A DNA stretch of 64,000 bases from an uncultured Lachnospiraceae bacterium (GTDB lineage Bacteria; Bacillota; Clostridia; Lachnospirales; Lachnospiraceae). The notes under the pieces were generated by a model. It made no database searches. It was not told the origin of the DNA and saw only the letters and a program-made list of their open reading frames with translations. A program made the translations under genes and the position numbers. The stretch is from positions 1 through 64,000 of the forward strand of contig CANQRR010000010.1 in the NCBI GenBank assembly GCA_947626285.1. The letters run 5' to 3'. Of the stretch, positions 9,168 through 17,371 are shown piece after piece (the first letter of the stretch is position 1; each line of letters opens with the position of its first letter).

Positions 9168-10007
9168 ATGACGACACTTGAGTTACAGAAAATGGCGAAC
9201 GAGGTTCGCAAGGGTATCGTGACGGCGGTGCACAGCGCGAAGGCCGGGCATCCGGGCGGATCGCTCTCAGCTGCGGATCTGTTCACCTACCTTTATTTTG
9301 AGGAGATGAACATCGATCCGAAGGATCCGAAGAATCCGGACAGAGATCGTTTCGTGCTTTCCAAGGGACACACGGCGCCGGGCTACTATTCCACAATGGC
9401 CCACAGAGGCTATTTCCCGGTGGAGGATCTGACGACGCTGCGCAAGGTCGGCTCACATCTGCAGGGGCATCCGTGCATGCAGCACATCGCCGGAATCGAT
9501 ATGTCCTCAGGTTCTCTGGGGCAGGGCATCTCAGCGGCGGTCGGCATGGCGCTCGCGGGCAGAATGGACGGCAAGTCCTATCGCGTCTACACGCTGCTCG
9601 GCGACGGTGAGATCCAGGAAGGACAGGTCTGGGAGGCGGCGATGTTTGCAGGCCACAGGAAACTGGACAACCTTGTGGTGATCGTGGACAACAACGGCCT
9701 TCAGATTGACGGCAACATCGCGGACGTCTGCTCGCCGTACCCCATCGACAAGAAGTTTGAGGCCTTCAATTTCCATGTGATCAACGTGGCGGACGGCAAC
9801 GACATGGATCAGCTTCGCGCGGCGTTCGCGGAGGCGAAGGCGACCAAGGGCATGCCGACGGCGATCATCATGAAGACGGTCAAAGGAAAAGGCGTCTCCT
9901 TTATGGAGAACCAGGCGTCCTGGCACGGCACGGCTCCGAACGATGAGCAGTACGCCATCGCCATGGCAGACTTAGAGAAAGTGGGGGAAGCATTATGTCA
10001 GAAGTAA
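9168..10007 (+). CDS. Transketolase, N-terminal (thiamine diphosphate) subunit
   Basis: The 279-residue product carries the ThDP-binding half of transketolase. Visible features are the AGHPGGSLSAADL region near residue 26, SKGHTAPGYYS, the GSLGQGISAAVGMA segment, and the Mg-ThDP motif beginning GDGEIQEGQVWEA with the later NNG. It works with the next gene product to move two-carbon ketol units between sugar phosphates in the non-oxidative pentose phosphate pathway. Splitting into two chains is common in Clostridia. The reading frame overlaps the second subunit gene by 13 bases, which fits coupled, stoichiometric synthesis. Ribosome-binding site GGGAAGG precedes ATG 9168. Confidence 0.93.
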   Translation: MTTLELQKMANEVRKGIVTAVHSAKAGHPGGSLSAADLFTYLYFEEMNIDPKDPKNPDRDRFVLSKGHTAPGYYSTMAHRGYFPVEDLTTLRKVGSHLQGHPCMQHIAGIDMSSGSLGQGISAAVGMALAGRMDGKSYRVYTLLGDGEIQEGQVWEAAMFAGHRKLDNLVVIVDNNGLQIDGNIADVCSPYPIDKKFEAFNFHVINVADGNDMDQLRAAFAEAKATKGMPTAIIMKTVKGKGVSFMENQASWHGTAPNDEQYAIAMADLEKVGEALCQK

Positions 10008-10933
10008 AGAAAATCGCTACCAGAGAAAGTTACGGAAACGCGCTGGCGGAGCTCGGCGCGCAGCACGAGGATCTCGTCGTTCTGGATGCTGACCTTGCAG
10101 GCGCGACGAAGACGGGCGTATTCAAGAAAGCGTTCCCGGACCGCCACATCGACTGCGGGATCGCGGAGTGCAACATGATGGGTATTGCGGCAGGCCTCTC
10201 CACGACGGGAAAGGTGCCATTTGCGAGCACGTTCGCGATGTTCGCTTCGGGACGTGCGTATGAGCAGGTGAGGAATTCCATCGGCTATCCGCACATGAAT
10301 GTAAAGATCGGCGCGACGCACGCCGGCATTTCGGTGGGCGAGGACGGCGCGTCCCATCAGTGCAATGAGGACCTGGCGCTGATGCGTGAGATCCCGGGTA
10401 TGGTCGTGATCAACCCGGCGGACGACGTTGAGGCGAGAGCTGCGGTGAAGGCTGCCTACGAGTATGTCGGACCGGTCTATCTGCGTTTCGGACGTCTGGC
10501 AGTTCCGGTGATCAACACGAACCCGGATTACAAGTTCGAGATCGGCAAGGGCATCACGCTGCGCGAGGGCACGGACGTCACGGTCTTCGCGACGGGCCTG
10601 TGCGTGAACAGCGCGCTGGAAGCGGCGGAGATGCTTGCGGCGGACGGCGTTTCCGCGAAGATCATCAACATCCACACGATCAAGCCTCTCGATGAGGAGC
10701 TGGTGGTGGCGGCCGCGAAGGCGACCGGCAAGGTGGTTACGGTCGAGGAACACTCCGTGATCGGCGGTCTTGGCAGCGCGGTTTGCGAGACCCTTTGCGC
10801 GAAGGCTCCGACTCCGGTGCTGCGCATCGGCGTGCAGGACGTGTTCGGCGAGTCCGGCTCGGCTGTGGCGCTGCTCGAGAAGTACAAGCTCGACGGCAAG
10901 GGCGTCTATGAGCAGATCAAGGCCTGGGTATAG
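9995..10933 (+). CDS. Transketolase, C-terminal (pyrimidine-binding and C-terminal domain) subunit
   Basis: The 312-residue product has the pyrimidine-binding domain (DADLAGATKTGVF, the catalytic-type glutamate in CGIAECNMMGIAAGLS, then FASTFAMFASGRAYEQVRN) followed by the transketolase C-terminal domain (TVEEHSVIGGLGSAV). This is the complement of the upstream chain, and together they equal one full transketolase. The downstream hairpin at 10989-11030 marks the likely end of the operon. A DXS-like role is less likely because the partner lacks DXS-specific length and context. Confidence 0.92.
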   Translation: MSEVKKIATRESYGNALAELGAQHEDLVVLDADLAGATKTGVFKKAFPDRHIDCGIAECNMMGIAAGLSTTGKVPFASTFAMFASGRAYEQVRNSIGYPHMNVKIGATHAGISVGEDGASHQCNEDLALMREIPGMVVINPADDVEARAAVKAAYEYVGPVYLRFGRLAVPVINTNPDYKFEIGKGITLREGTDVTVFATGLCVNSALEAAEMLAADGVSAKIINIHTIKPLDEELVVAAAKATGKVVTVEEHSVIGGLGSAVCETLCAKAPTPVLRIGVQDVFGESGSAVALLEKYKLDGKGVYEQIKAWV

Positions 10934-10988
10934 GGAAACTGCCTGGCTGACGCAAAGAGGCAGGGTCACTGAACGATATAGATAATGA

Positions 10989-11040
10989 AAGAGGGAGACA
11001 GATATGCAAACAGCATCCTGCCTCCCTCTTATTGTTTTTC
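10989..11040. terminator. Terminator between transketolase and response regulator genes
   Basis: AAGAGGGAG (10989-10997) pairs with CTCCCTCTT (11022-11030) and is followed by ATTGTTTTTC on the + strand. It lies between convergent genes and may stop both. Confidence 0.7.
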
Positions 11041-11071
11041 ATTAAGCGTCTTTTTCTTTTTTTGCGGGCCT

Positions 11072-11791
11072 TTATCCCTTTACCTCAAATTTGTATCCGA
11101 TTCCCCAGACAGTCGTGATCGCCCAGCGCTCGTGGTCGCTTAACTTCTCACGGATGCGCTTGATGTGCACGTCCACGGTGCGGGTGTCTCCCATGTATTC
11201 ATAGCCCCAGAGCTGATCGAGGAGCTGTTCGCGCGTGAAGACCTGGTTGGGAGAGGAGGCCAGAAAATACAAAAGCTCCAGCTCCTTGGGCGGCATCTCG
11301 ATATTCTCCCCGCGGTAGGTCACAGAGTAGTTCGTCAGACTGATCGCGAGATCCGGATATTCGACGTATTTGCCGGAGGTCGCGGCAGCGGCGGGAAGCG
11401 GCCGTAGCGCCATGCCGAGCGGGCGGTAGCGGCGGAGCACGGCCTTGATGCGCGCGCCAAGCTCACGCTTGTCGAACGGTTTCACGAGGTAGTCGTCGGC
11501 GCCGAGTTCCAAGCCGAGCAGCTTGTCTAGGATATCTGTTTTCGCCGATACAATGATGATCGGGACGCCGGAGAAACGCCGGATCTCCCGGCAGACCTGG
11601 AAACCGTCGATGCCGGGCAGCACGAGATCGAGCAGGACAAGGTCCGGTCCGAATTCAGAGAGCGCGTTGAGCGCAGTCTCTCCGTCCTGGGAAATTTGCG
11701 TTTCATACAGTTCTCCGGACAGATAGCGGGCAAGCTGCTCCGCGGCTGTCCGGTCGTCGTCCACAATCAAAATTTTCTGCTGTGCGGCCAT
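11072..11791 (-). CDS. OmpR/PhoB-family response regulator (orphan)
   Basis: The 239-residue product has a receiver domain with the acidic pocket DDD (11-13), phospho-acceptor Asp55 in LVLLDLVLPG and Lys104 in YLVKPF. A winged-helix DNA-binding domain follows (about 140-237), with the family pattern FTREQLLDQLWG, TRTVDVHIKRIREKL and the closing GIGYKFE. No sensor kinase lies on either side, so the partner must be elsewhere. Upstream is not an ordinary promoter gap but about 210 bases of nested hairpins (11825-12036), which could form part of its leader. Regulated genes are not deducible here. Confidence 0.9.
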   Translation of the reverse strand: MAAQQKILIVDDDRTAAEQLARYLSGELYETQISQDGETALNALSEFGPDLVLLDLVLPGIDGFQVCREIRRFSGVPIIIVSAKTDILDKLLGLELGADDYLVKPFDKRELGARIKAVLRRYRPLGMALRPLPAAAATSGKYVEYPDLAISLTNYSVTYRGENIEMPPKELELLYFLASSPNQVFTREQLLDQLWGYEYMGDTRTVDVHIKRIREKLSDHERWAITTVWGIGYKFEVKG

Positions 11792-11824
11792 GATCTAGCC
11801 TCCTTTTCCATATATTCAGCCATG

Positions 11825-12036
11825 CCAGGCCACAGACGTGGCTGCCAAAGCAGCCACCCGCTTCTTCGAAGCTTATGTCTGTGGCTGGATGTGCTGACGT
11901 GTAGCGCCCGATGGCGCGCAGGTCACAAGGAATCCTCCCACAAAGTGGGTCCCTCCTTGTGACAATTTCCGCACATCCTCACAGAACGCAAATCTGCCTG
12001 CGACGCATAAATGCGTCTCGGCGTTCTGCGTTCTGT
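11825..12036. other. Array of three nested multi-stem structures in an intergenic region
   Basis: Unit 1: a closing stem CCACAGAC/GTCTGTGG (11830-11837 with 11877-11884, extended by CCAG/CTGG) encloses GTGGCTGC/GCAGCCAC and GCTTC/GAAGC. Unit 2: GGATGTGC/GCACATCC (11887-11894 with 11971-11978) encloses GCGCC/GGCGC and a long stem GTCACAAGGA/TCCTTGTGAC capped by CCCAC/GTGGG. Unit 3: ACAGAACGCA/TGCGTTCTGT (11981-11990 with 12027-12036) encloses GACGCA/TGCGTC. Units 1 and 2 resemble three-way junctions. The array lies after mutS2 and before the response regulator on the minus strand. It could be a structured RNA, palindromic repeats or a processing region. Confidence 0.65.
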
Positions 12037-12053
12037 AACATGGCTGAACTTGT

Positions 12054-14429
12054 TTAAGCAAATTCTACAATCGTCACGCCGGAATCGCCCTCTCCGTATT
12101 CGCCGAGGCGGTAGGAGGCGACGTGTTTCTGACGGCGCAGATACTGATGGACAGCTTTGCGAAGGATGCCGCTGCCTTTGCCGTGTACGACACGGACCTG
12201 CGGGAGATGCGCCAGATAGGCGTCGTCGAGGTATTTGTCGAGCTCAGTGAGAGCTTCGTCCACGGTCTTGCCGATCAGATTAATCTCCGCGCTCACCGAA
12301 TAGGACTTGGACATTTTGAGTTTGCTGCCGCCGCTGCGTGTCTTCGCGGAGGAGTAGCGGTCGGCGGAATCGTCGGCAAGCTTCTCCAGATCGCGAATGT
12401 TGACCTGGGAGCGGAGGATGCCCATCTGGACGAAAAGATTGCCCTTCGCGTCCGGCTTCGTGCTGACCGTGCCTTTCAGATTCATACTGAGTACCCTGAC
12501 GCTGTCCCCGATGCGAAGGTCAGAGGCAGACAACTCCTTTTTCGGCTTCTTCGCCGATTTTTCAGCCATTTCCTTCTCAAGTCCCGACATATGTTCACGC
12601 AGTTTTGTACGCTCCTGTTCCATCTCGCGGGAGCTGCCGCCCATCTTGTTGAAGCGGCGAATCGATTCGTCCGCGTAGGTCTTGGCGTCGCGCAGGATCG
12701 CCTGCGCTTCCTCGCGCGCTTTCTGCAGGATCGCTTCGCGGCTGGATTCAAGCTTTTCCTCCTTGCGGGAGAGACGGTTTTTCAGATCCTCGATCTCCCG
12801 GCGGTAACGGCTGATCTCTTCCTGCTCTTTTTCCAGCTTTTCGCGGTTGGATTCGAGATCTGCGATCACATCCTCGAAATCTTCGTCCTGCTGGCGCAGG
12901 TGACTTTTCGCATCTTCGATCACATAGTCTGGAAGACCCAGCTTTTCAGAGATCGCGAACGCGTTGCTCTTGCCGGGGATGCCGATCAGCAGCCGGTAGG
13001 TCGGGCGCAGCGTCTCGACGTTGAATTCGCAGCAGCCGTTTTCCACGCCCGGTGTCGACAGGGCGAACACTTTCAGCTCGCTGTAGTGTGTCGTCGCGAT
13101 CGTGCGGATGCCACGGCGGTGCAGGCTGGAGAGGATCGCGATCGCCAGAGCCGCGCCCTCGGTCGGGTCGGTGCCGGCGCCGAGCTCGTCGAAGAGAACG
13201 AGGGAGTGCTCGTCCGCCTTTTCCCAGAAAGAGACGATGTTCGTCATGTGGGAGGAAAAGGTGCTCAGACTCTGCTCGATGCTCTGCTCGTCGCCGATGT
13301 CCGCGTAGACTTCCTCAAAGACCGCCAGTTCCGAGTGGTCGAACGCCGGAATGTGCAGCCCGGCCTGCCCCATCAGGGTGAACAGCCCAACAGTTTTGAG
13401 CGAGACAGTCTTGCCGCCGGTGTTCGGGCCGGAGATGACGAGCAGCGTAAAATCGTCCCCGATGCGGATGTCGACCGGCACGACCTTTTTCGGGTCGAGC
13501 AGCGGATGACGCCCTTTTTTGATGTGCACGCGGCCTTCCAGGTTGAACTCCGGCTCTGTTCCGTTGTAAGAGCGGGAGAGCAGCGCGCGCGCAAAGATGA
13601 AATCCAGCTCGGAGAGGAGCAAGACATTGTAGCTCAATGGTTCGCTCTGTTCGGCGACCTGGGCGCTTAAGGCGGCGAGGACGATCTCAATCTCCTTTTG
13701 CTCGCAGATCTCGAGCTCGCGCAGGTCGTTGTTCAGCTTGACGACGGCCATCGGCTCAACGAAAAGAGTCGAACCGCTCGACGACTGATCGTGGATCATG
13801 CCGGGTACCTGAGAGCGGTATTCCGCCTTGACCGGCAGACAAAAGCGGCCGCCCCGCTGGGTGATGACCGCGTCCTGCAGGTAGGTCCGCGCCGAACCGT
13901 TCACCATGGAGGCGAGCTGTGCGCGAATTTTTTCGTTTGTCAGCTTGATCTGGCGGCGCACCTGCCGCAGTCCGGGACTCGCGTCGTCGCTGATCTCCTC
14001 CTCGGAGATGATGCAGCGCCGGATCTCTGTGCCAAGCGGGGTGAGCGGCTGCAGACCGGAGAACATTTCCTCGAGCGAATCCTGAGGCATGTCCTCGCGG
14101 TTTTCGCTGCGGGACCATGCTTTTACGCGCGAAGTAGTCTCCAGCAGACGGCATACGCGCAGGAGCTCTTCGATATTCATCGAGCTGCCGATTTCCAGAC
14201 GTTTGAGAGAGCCGCGGACATCGCTCAACCCGGAGAACGATATGCTTCCGCGCCGGCAGATCCGGCTGACGGCGTCGCTCGTCTCGCGCTGCATGCGCCG
14301 GATCCCCGGGAGGTCGGCGGAAGGCTCCAGACGGCGGCACAGCTCCCTGCCCGGCTGCGATCCGGCGTACTGCACCAGTTTTTCTATGATCTTCGGGTAC
14401 TCCAGGACCCGCAATGCTTTCTCGTTCAT
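12054..14429 (-). CDS. mutS2: MutS2 family ATPase/nuclease
   Basis: The 791-residue protein lacks the MutS mismatch-recognition domain. It has the MutS core and clamp helices, a P-loop GPNTGGKT (334-341), Walker B around LVLFDELGAGTDP, a long charged coiled coil (about 500-640), a KOW-like segment (IGDSVRVLSMNLKGTV) and a C-terminal Smr nuclease domain with the VVHGKGSGILR motif. MutS2 proteins act on branched DNA and, in Bacillus, on collided ribosomes; which applies here is not visible. ATG 14429 is preferred over the in-frame ATG at 14456 because GGAGA lies just upstream. Convincing full-length member. Confidence 0.95.
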   Translation of the reverse strand: MNEKALRVLEYPKIIEKLVQYAGSQPGRELCRRLEPSADLPGIRRMQRETSDAVSRICRRGSISFSGLSDVRGSLKRLEIGSSMNIEELLRVCRLLETTSRVKAWSRSENREDMPQDSLEEMFSGLQPLTPLGTEIRRCIISEEEISDDASPGLRQVRRQIKLTNEKIRAQLASMVNGSARTYLQDAVITQRGGRFCLPVKAEYRSQVPGMIHDQSSSGSTLFVEPMAVVKLNNDLRELEICEQKEIEIVLAALSAQVAEQSEPLSYNVLLLSELDFIFARALLSRSYNGTEPEFNLEGRVHIKKGRHPLLDPKKVVPVDIRIGDDFTLLVISGPNTGGKTVSLKTVGLFTLMGQAGLHIPAFDHSELAVFEEVYADIGDEQSIEQSLSTFSSHMTNIVSFWEKADEHSLVLFDELGAGTDPTEGAALAIAILSSLHRRGIRTIATTHYSELKVFALSTPGVENGCCEFNVETLRPTYRLLIGIPGKSNAFAISEKLGLPDYVIEDAKSHLRQQDEDFEDVIADLESNREKLEKEQEEISRYRREIEDLKNRLSRKEEKLESSREAILQKAREEAQAILRDAKTYADESIRRFNKMGGSSREMEQERTKLREHMSGLEKEMAEKSAKKPKKELSASDLRIGDSVRVLSMNLKGTVSTKPDAKGNLFVQMGILRSQVNIRDLEKLADDSADRYSSAKTRSGGSKLKMSKSYSVSAEINLIGKTVDEALTELDKYLDDAYLAHLPQVRVVHGKGSGILRKAVHQYLRRQKHVASYRLGEYGEGDSGVTIVEFA

Positions 14430-14532
14430 ACAAGTCTCCGATCTCTGACATATCATTTTGCAGTATTCTTTTATTTTACCTTATTTGTGGCATGCTTGAC
14501 AAGAATATCTTTTTCCATGGAAACAGGGCATG

Positions 14533-14576
14533 AAAAAGGGCGCCTAGGAGCTGCAGATACAGCCCTCGGGCACCCT
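14533..14576 (-). terminator. Terminator after the minus-strand lipoprotein gene
   Basis: On the minus strand AGGGTGCC pairs with GGCGCCCT (one G-U pair) and is followed by TTTTTC. It sits about 30 bases after the stop at 14607. Confidence 0.7.
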
Positions 14577-14606
14577 GATCTTCCTGTATTGTCTGACGAA
14601 TCAGCC

Positions 14607-15548
14607 TTATGCAGCCGGCGTCGCGACGGTATCCGCGGTCGGAGCGGCAAGTACTTCGTCCGGAATGACGATCTCGTCTACGGTGTTGTAGGCTATCGTT
14701 GCGTCGAAAGAACAATCGTTCAGGACGAGATCAAAGGTGGTAGAAGCGGCGCTTTCGCCCAGCACGCTGACCATTGTCTGGCCAATTAACGCATTGAGTG
14801 TGCTGAAATCGCTACCATTGAGGTCAAGATGCGCTTTGGCCGGAAGATAGGTCGAAGCGTCTACATAGTACTCAATGTTCAGCACGATGCCGTCGAGCAT
14901 GGAGAGCGCCAGACTGACATTCTCATCCGCGGTGAGATCCTGGCCGGTCATCTCGGAAGCCTTCTGCAGGATCGTGTTCAGCGCAGCGGAATCGAACGTG
15001 CAGCTGAGCAGATAGCACTCGGCGCCGTTCACGTCCGCAGCCTCCGGTGCGAGCTCAAAATTCAGTCCCCATTCGGACATCTCGCTAAAGGATACGGACT
15101 GGCCGGCGGTGGAATCCATAAGCGCCTTTATATCAATGCCGGTGCTGTCGGACTGTGCCTGCCAGGAACCGCTCACAGGATCCTTCATATACGTTGTCAT
15201 GGTGCCGTCCTCGGCTGTCACCATATAGGACTCGATCGGTGTCGTCTGCCCATCGGACAGAGCGGCCACATCGATGGAGCCGTCCATCTTCATCGCGATC
15301 GGATCCAGCGTGTAGTCTATCTGCAGGGAGCCCGCAGCGGTGATAGGCATATTGTTTGAGGTTGTGCCGTCGGACATGTTGAGTGCAGCGTCCAGATTGA
15401 TGTCCATGCCCATGGACATGCTCTTCATGTCCACCTCCGCAGCAGCCATCTTTTCGCTGAGAGAATCAAGCGTCTCGGCGCTGTCGAATCCGCAGAGCAT
15501 GGAAGCTGCCGCAACGATCGCGAGACCCGTAAGAAGCTGTTTCTTCAT
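14607..15548 (-). CDS. Secreted lipoprotein, DUF6612/LppX-like
   Basis: The 313-residue product begins with a signal peptide and a lipobox-like ASMLC (Cys about 19). The remainder alternates beta-strand-like stretches typical of Firmicutes lipoproteins with a DUF6612-like fold: a helix (ETLDSLSEKMAA), then IDYTLDPIAMKMDGSI, then VNGAECYLLSCTF. Such proteins resemble the lipid-binding LolA/LppX fold, but no ligand is known. It stands alone between mutS2 and folC with its own terminator. The family assignment is by general pattern only. Confidence 0.65.
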   Translation of the reverse strand: MKKQLLTGLAIVAAASMLCGFDSAETLDSLSEKMAAAEVDMKSMSMGMDINLDAALNMSDGTTSNNMPITAAGSLQIDYTLDPIAMKMDGSIDVAALSDGQTTPIESYMVTAEDGTMTTYMKDPVSGSWQAQSDSTGIDIKALMDSTAGQSVSFSEMSEWGLNFELAPEAADVNGAECYLLSCTFDSAALNTILQKASEMTGQDLTADENVSLALSMLDGIVLNIEYYVDASTYLPAKAHLDLNGSDFSTLNALIGQTMVSVLGESAASTTFDLVLNDCSFDATIAYNTVDEIVIPDEVLAAPTADTVATPAA

Positions 15549-15702
15549 AGGTTTAAGTCCTTCCTTTCCATATGTATGTTTTTGATTTACAAGATGGCGT
15601 CATTATAACACTGATTGTTTCGAGTGTCTATAGAGCAAAGATTGGAAGCGCGAAAAATTAAGAAAATTTACACTTTTTCACGAATCGTGCGAAAAAAATT
15701 TC

Positions 15703-15730
15703 TTGAATAACCGGACGATTGTGGTATAGT
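15703..15730 (+). promoter_or_regulatory. Candidate promoter for the folC operon
   Basis: TTGAAT (15703-15708) and TATAGT (15725-15730) are separated by 16 bases, about 105 bases before the folC start. A short palindrome CACGA-A-TCGTG lies just upstream. Confidence 0.5.
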
Positions 15731-15837
15731 GGTAACATTGACAGACACAGGATAAAACGTACTACCCCGGCGCAGAAGGGACGCCTGGCAGAGGAAAACG
15801 GAAGGGACATACAGGATATAGGGCAGGAGCTGAACTC

Positions 15838-17220
15838 ATGAATTATACGGAAGCGGTTGAATACATAGAGAGTACGCCGAAATTTACGAAGAAAAACAAG
15901 CCGGAGAATACCGCGGAGCTGATCCGCAGGATCGGGAATCCGGAGCGCCGGATGAAGGTGATCCATGTGGCGGGAACGAACGGAAAGGGCTCGGTCTGCG
16001 CGTTTCTTGCGTCAATTCTCGGAAAGGCAGGGAAACGGACGGGACTGTTCACTTCACCGCATCTTGTGGAGATCACGGAGCGTTTTCAGGTGGATCAGGT
16101 TCCCGTTTCGCATGAGACGTTTACGAACGCGTTCGCGCGTGTGAAGAGGGAGATCGACGCGATGATTGCGGACGGCTATGCGCATCCGGCCTATTTTGAG
16201 CTGCTGTTTGCGGCGGGGCTTCTGATGTTCGAGGAGGCCGGGGTGGAATATCTCGTGCTGGAGACGGGACTCGGCGGCAGGCTGGATGCGACGAACCTTG
16301 TGGAACGCCCGATCGCCTGCGTGCTCACGAGCATCAGCCTTGACCACATGGAATATCTGGGGAATACCGTGGCGCAGATCGCGGCGGAGAAGGCCGGAAT
16401 CATCAAGGAAGGCGTCCCTGTCATCTACGACGGAAGAAATCCGGAGGCGGAGCGGGTGATCCTCTCCCAGGCGAAAAAAATGCACGCGCCGACATACCGC
16501 TACGACGATTCCATGTGTGAAATACTGTCAAAAACAGATAAAAGCATTGATTTTATGTTCGATTGCAGTTATGATAAAATTGATACGGCGAGAAAACTGC
16601 GGATCACAGTTCCGTTTCTCGCTGAGTACCAGATCGTGAACAGTTCGCTTGCTGCCATGACGGCGCAGGTGATCGGCTCGCAGGATATGGCCGGAGTTCG
16701 ACCGGAGGTTTCTGCGCAGCGAGGGGAGACCGAATCCGGAAAAAAGCTCTGTATGATCAGTGATGAAGCGATCGCGGAGGGAATCCGCCAGACGCGCTGG
16801 CAGGGCAGGATGGAGACCGTTCTGCCGGGCGTAGTGTTGGACGGGGCGCACAATGCGGACGGGATCCGCGAGTTTATCCGCACCGCAGCGGACGTCCGGG
16901 CGCGGATGCCGGTGTCTCTGCTGTTTTCGGCGGTCGTCGAGAAGGAATACGAGAAGATGATCCGGGAGATCTGCGAGGATATGCGGCCGGAATTTGTCGT
17001 GGTGACGCAGGTAGGCGGCGCGCGTGTCGTGCCGGCGGATACGCTCGCGGAGGTATTTCGCAGATATACGAAAGTTCCGGTCATCGCGAAGGCGGACGTG
17101 GCGGAGGCCTTTGAGGAGGCGCTTGCACGCAGGGGGGACAGCATGCTGTTCTGCGCAGGGTCTCTGTATCTGGTCGGGGAACTGAAGGGGCTGCTACTGA
17201 GGAGAGGAACAGATGATTAA
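15838..17220 (+). CDS. folC: Folylpolyglutamate synthase / dihydrofolate synthase
   Basis: The 460-residue Mur-ligase-family enzyme adds glutamate to folates (and possibly to dihydropteroate). Visible are the P-loop GTNGKGS (46-52), the FTSPHLVEITERF segment typical of FolC, the TGLGGRLDATN motif, SLDHMEYLGNT, and the C-terminal-domain motif VLDGAHNADGI. A loop of roughly 25-30 residues after residue 285 looks longer than in most homologues. It opens a likely operon with the next small gene (overlap of eight bases) and the TPR gene. Confidence 0.93.
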   Translation: MNYTEAVEYIESTPKFTKKNKPENTAELIRRIGNPERRMKVIHVAGTNGKGSVCAFLASILGKAGKRTGLFTSPHLVEITERFQVDQVPVSHETFTNAFARVKREIDAMIADGYAHPAYFELLFAAGLLMFEEAGVEYLVLETGLGGRLDATNLVERPIACVLTSISLDHMEYLGNTVAQIAAEKAGIIKEGVPVIYDGRNPEAERVILSQAKKMHAPTYRYDDSMCEILSKTDKSIDFMFDCSYDKIDTARKLRITVPFLAEYQIVNSSLAAMTAQVIGSQDMAGVRPEVSAQRGETESGKKLCMISDEAIAEGIRQTRWQGRMETVLPGVVLDGAHNADGIREFIRTAADVRARMPVSLLFSAVVEKEYEKMIREICEDMRPEFVVVTQVGGARVVPADTLAEVFRRYTKVPVIAKADVAEAFEEALARRGDSMLFCAGSLYLVGELKGLLLRRGTDD

Positions 17221-17368
17221 TTACGAAGAGGAACTGAAAAAATTTCATCCCAGCATGGATGTGAACGAGGCGGAGGACGCGATCTACAGCCGCGACCTGA
17301 CTGACGTCACGGATATTCTGAAGGAGATGCTGAAGGAAGAAAAGAAGAACAGAAAGCAGGGGAACTGA
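17213..17368 (+). CDS. Small acidic/basic protein of 51 residues, function unknown
   Basis: The ATG overlaps the folC stop and follows GAGGAGAGG at proper spacing, and the stop lies only three bases before the next start, so this is a well-placed small gene. The product begins MINYEEELKKFHPSMDVNEA and ends in a lysine-rich helix (LKEMLKEEKKNRKQGN). It is probably all-helical with no membrane segment or metal site. I do not recognise a family. Confidence 0.7.
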   Translation: MINYEEELKKFHPSMDVNEAEDAIYSRDLTDVTDILKEMLKEEKKNRKQGN

Positions 17369-17371
17369 TCC

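Noticed and set aside
12123-13670. Long + strand reading frame (515 codons) opposite mutS2
   Set aside because: It lies entirely within a convincing mutS2 gene; its composition is that of a complementary shadow frame, with no ribosome-binding site or family motif.
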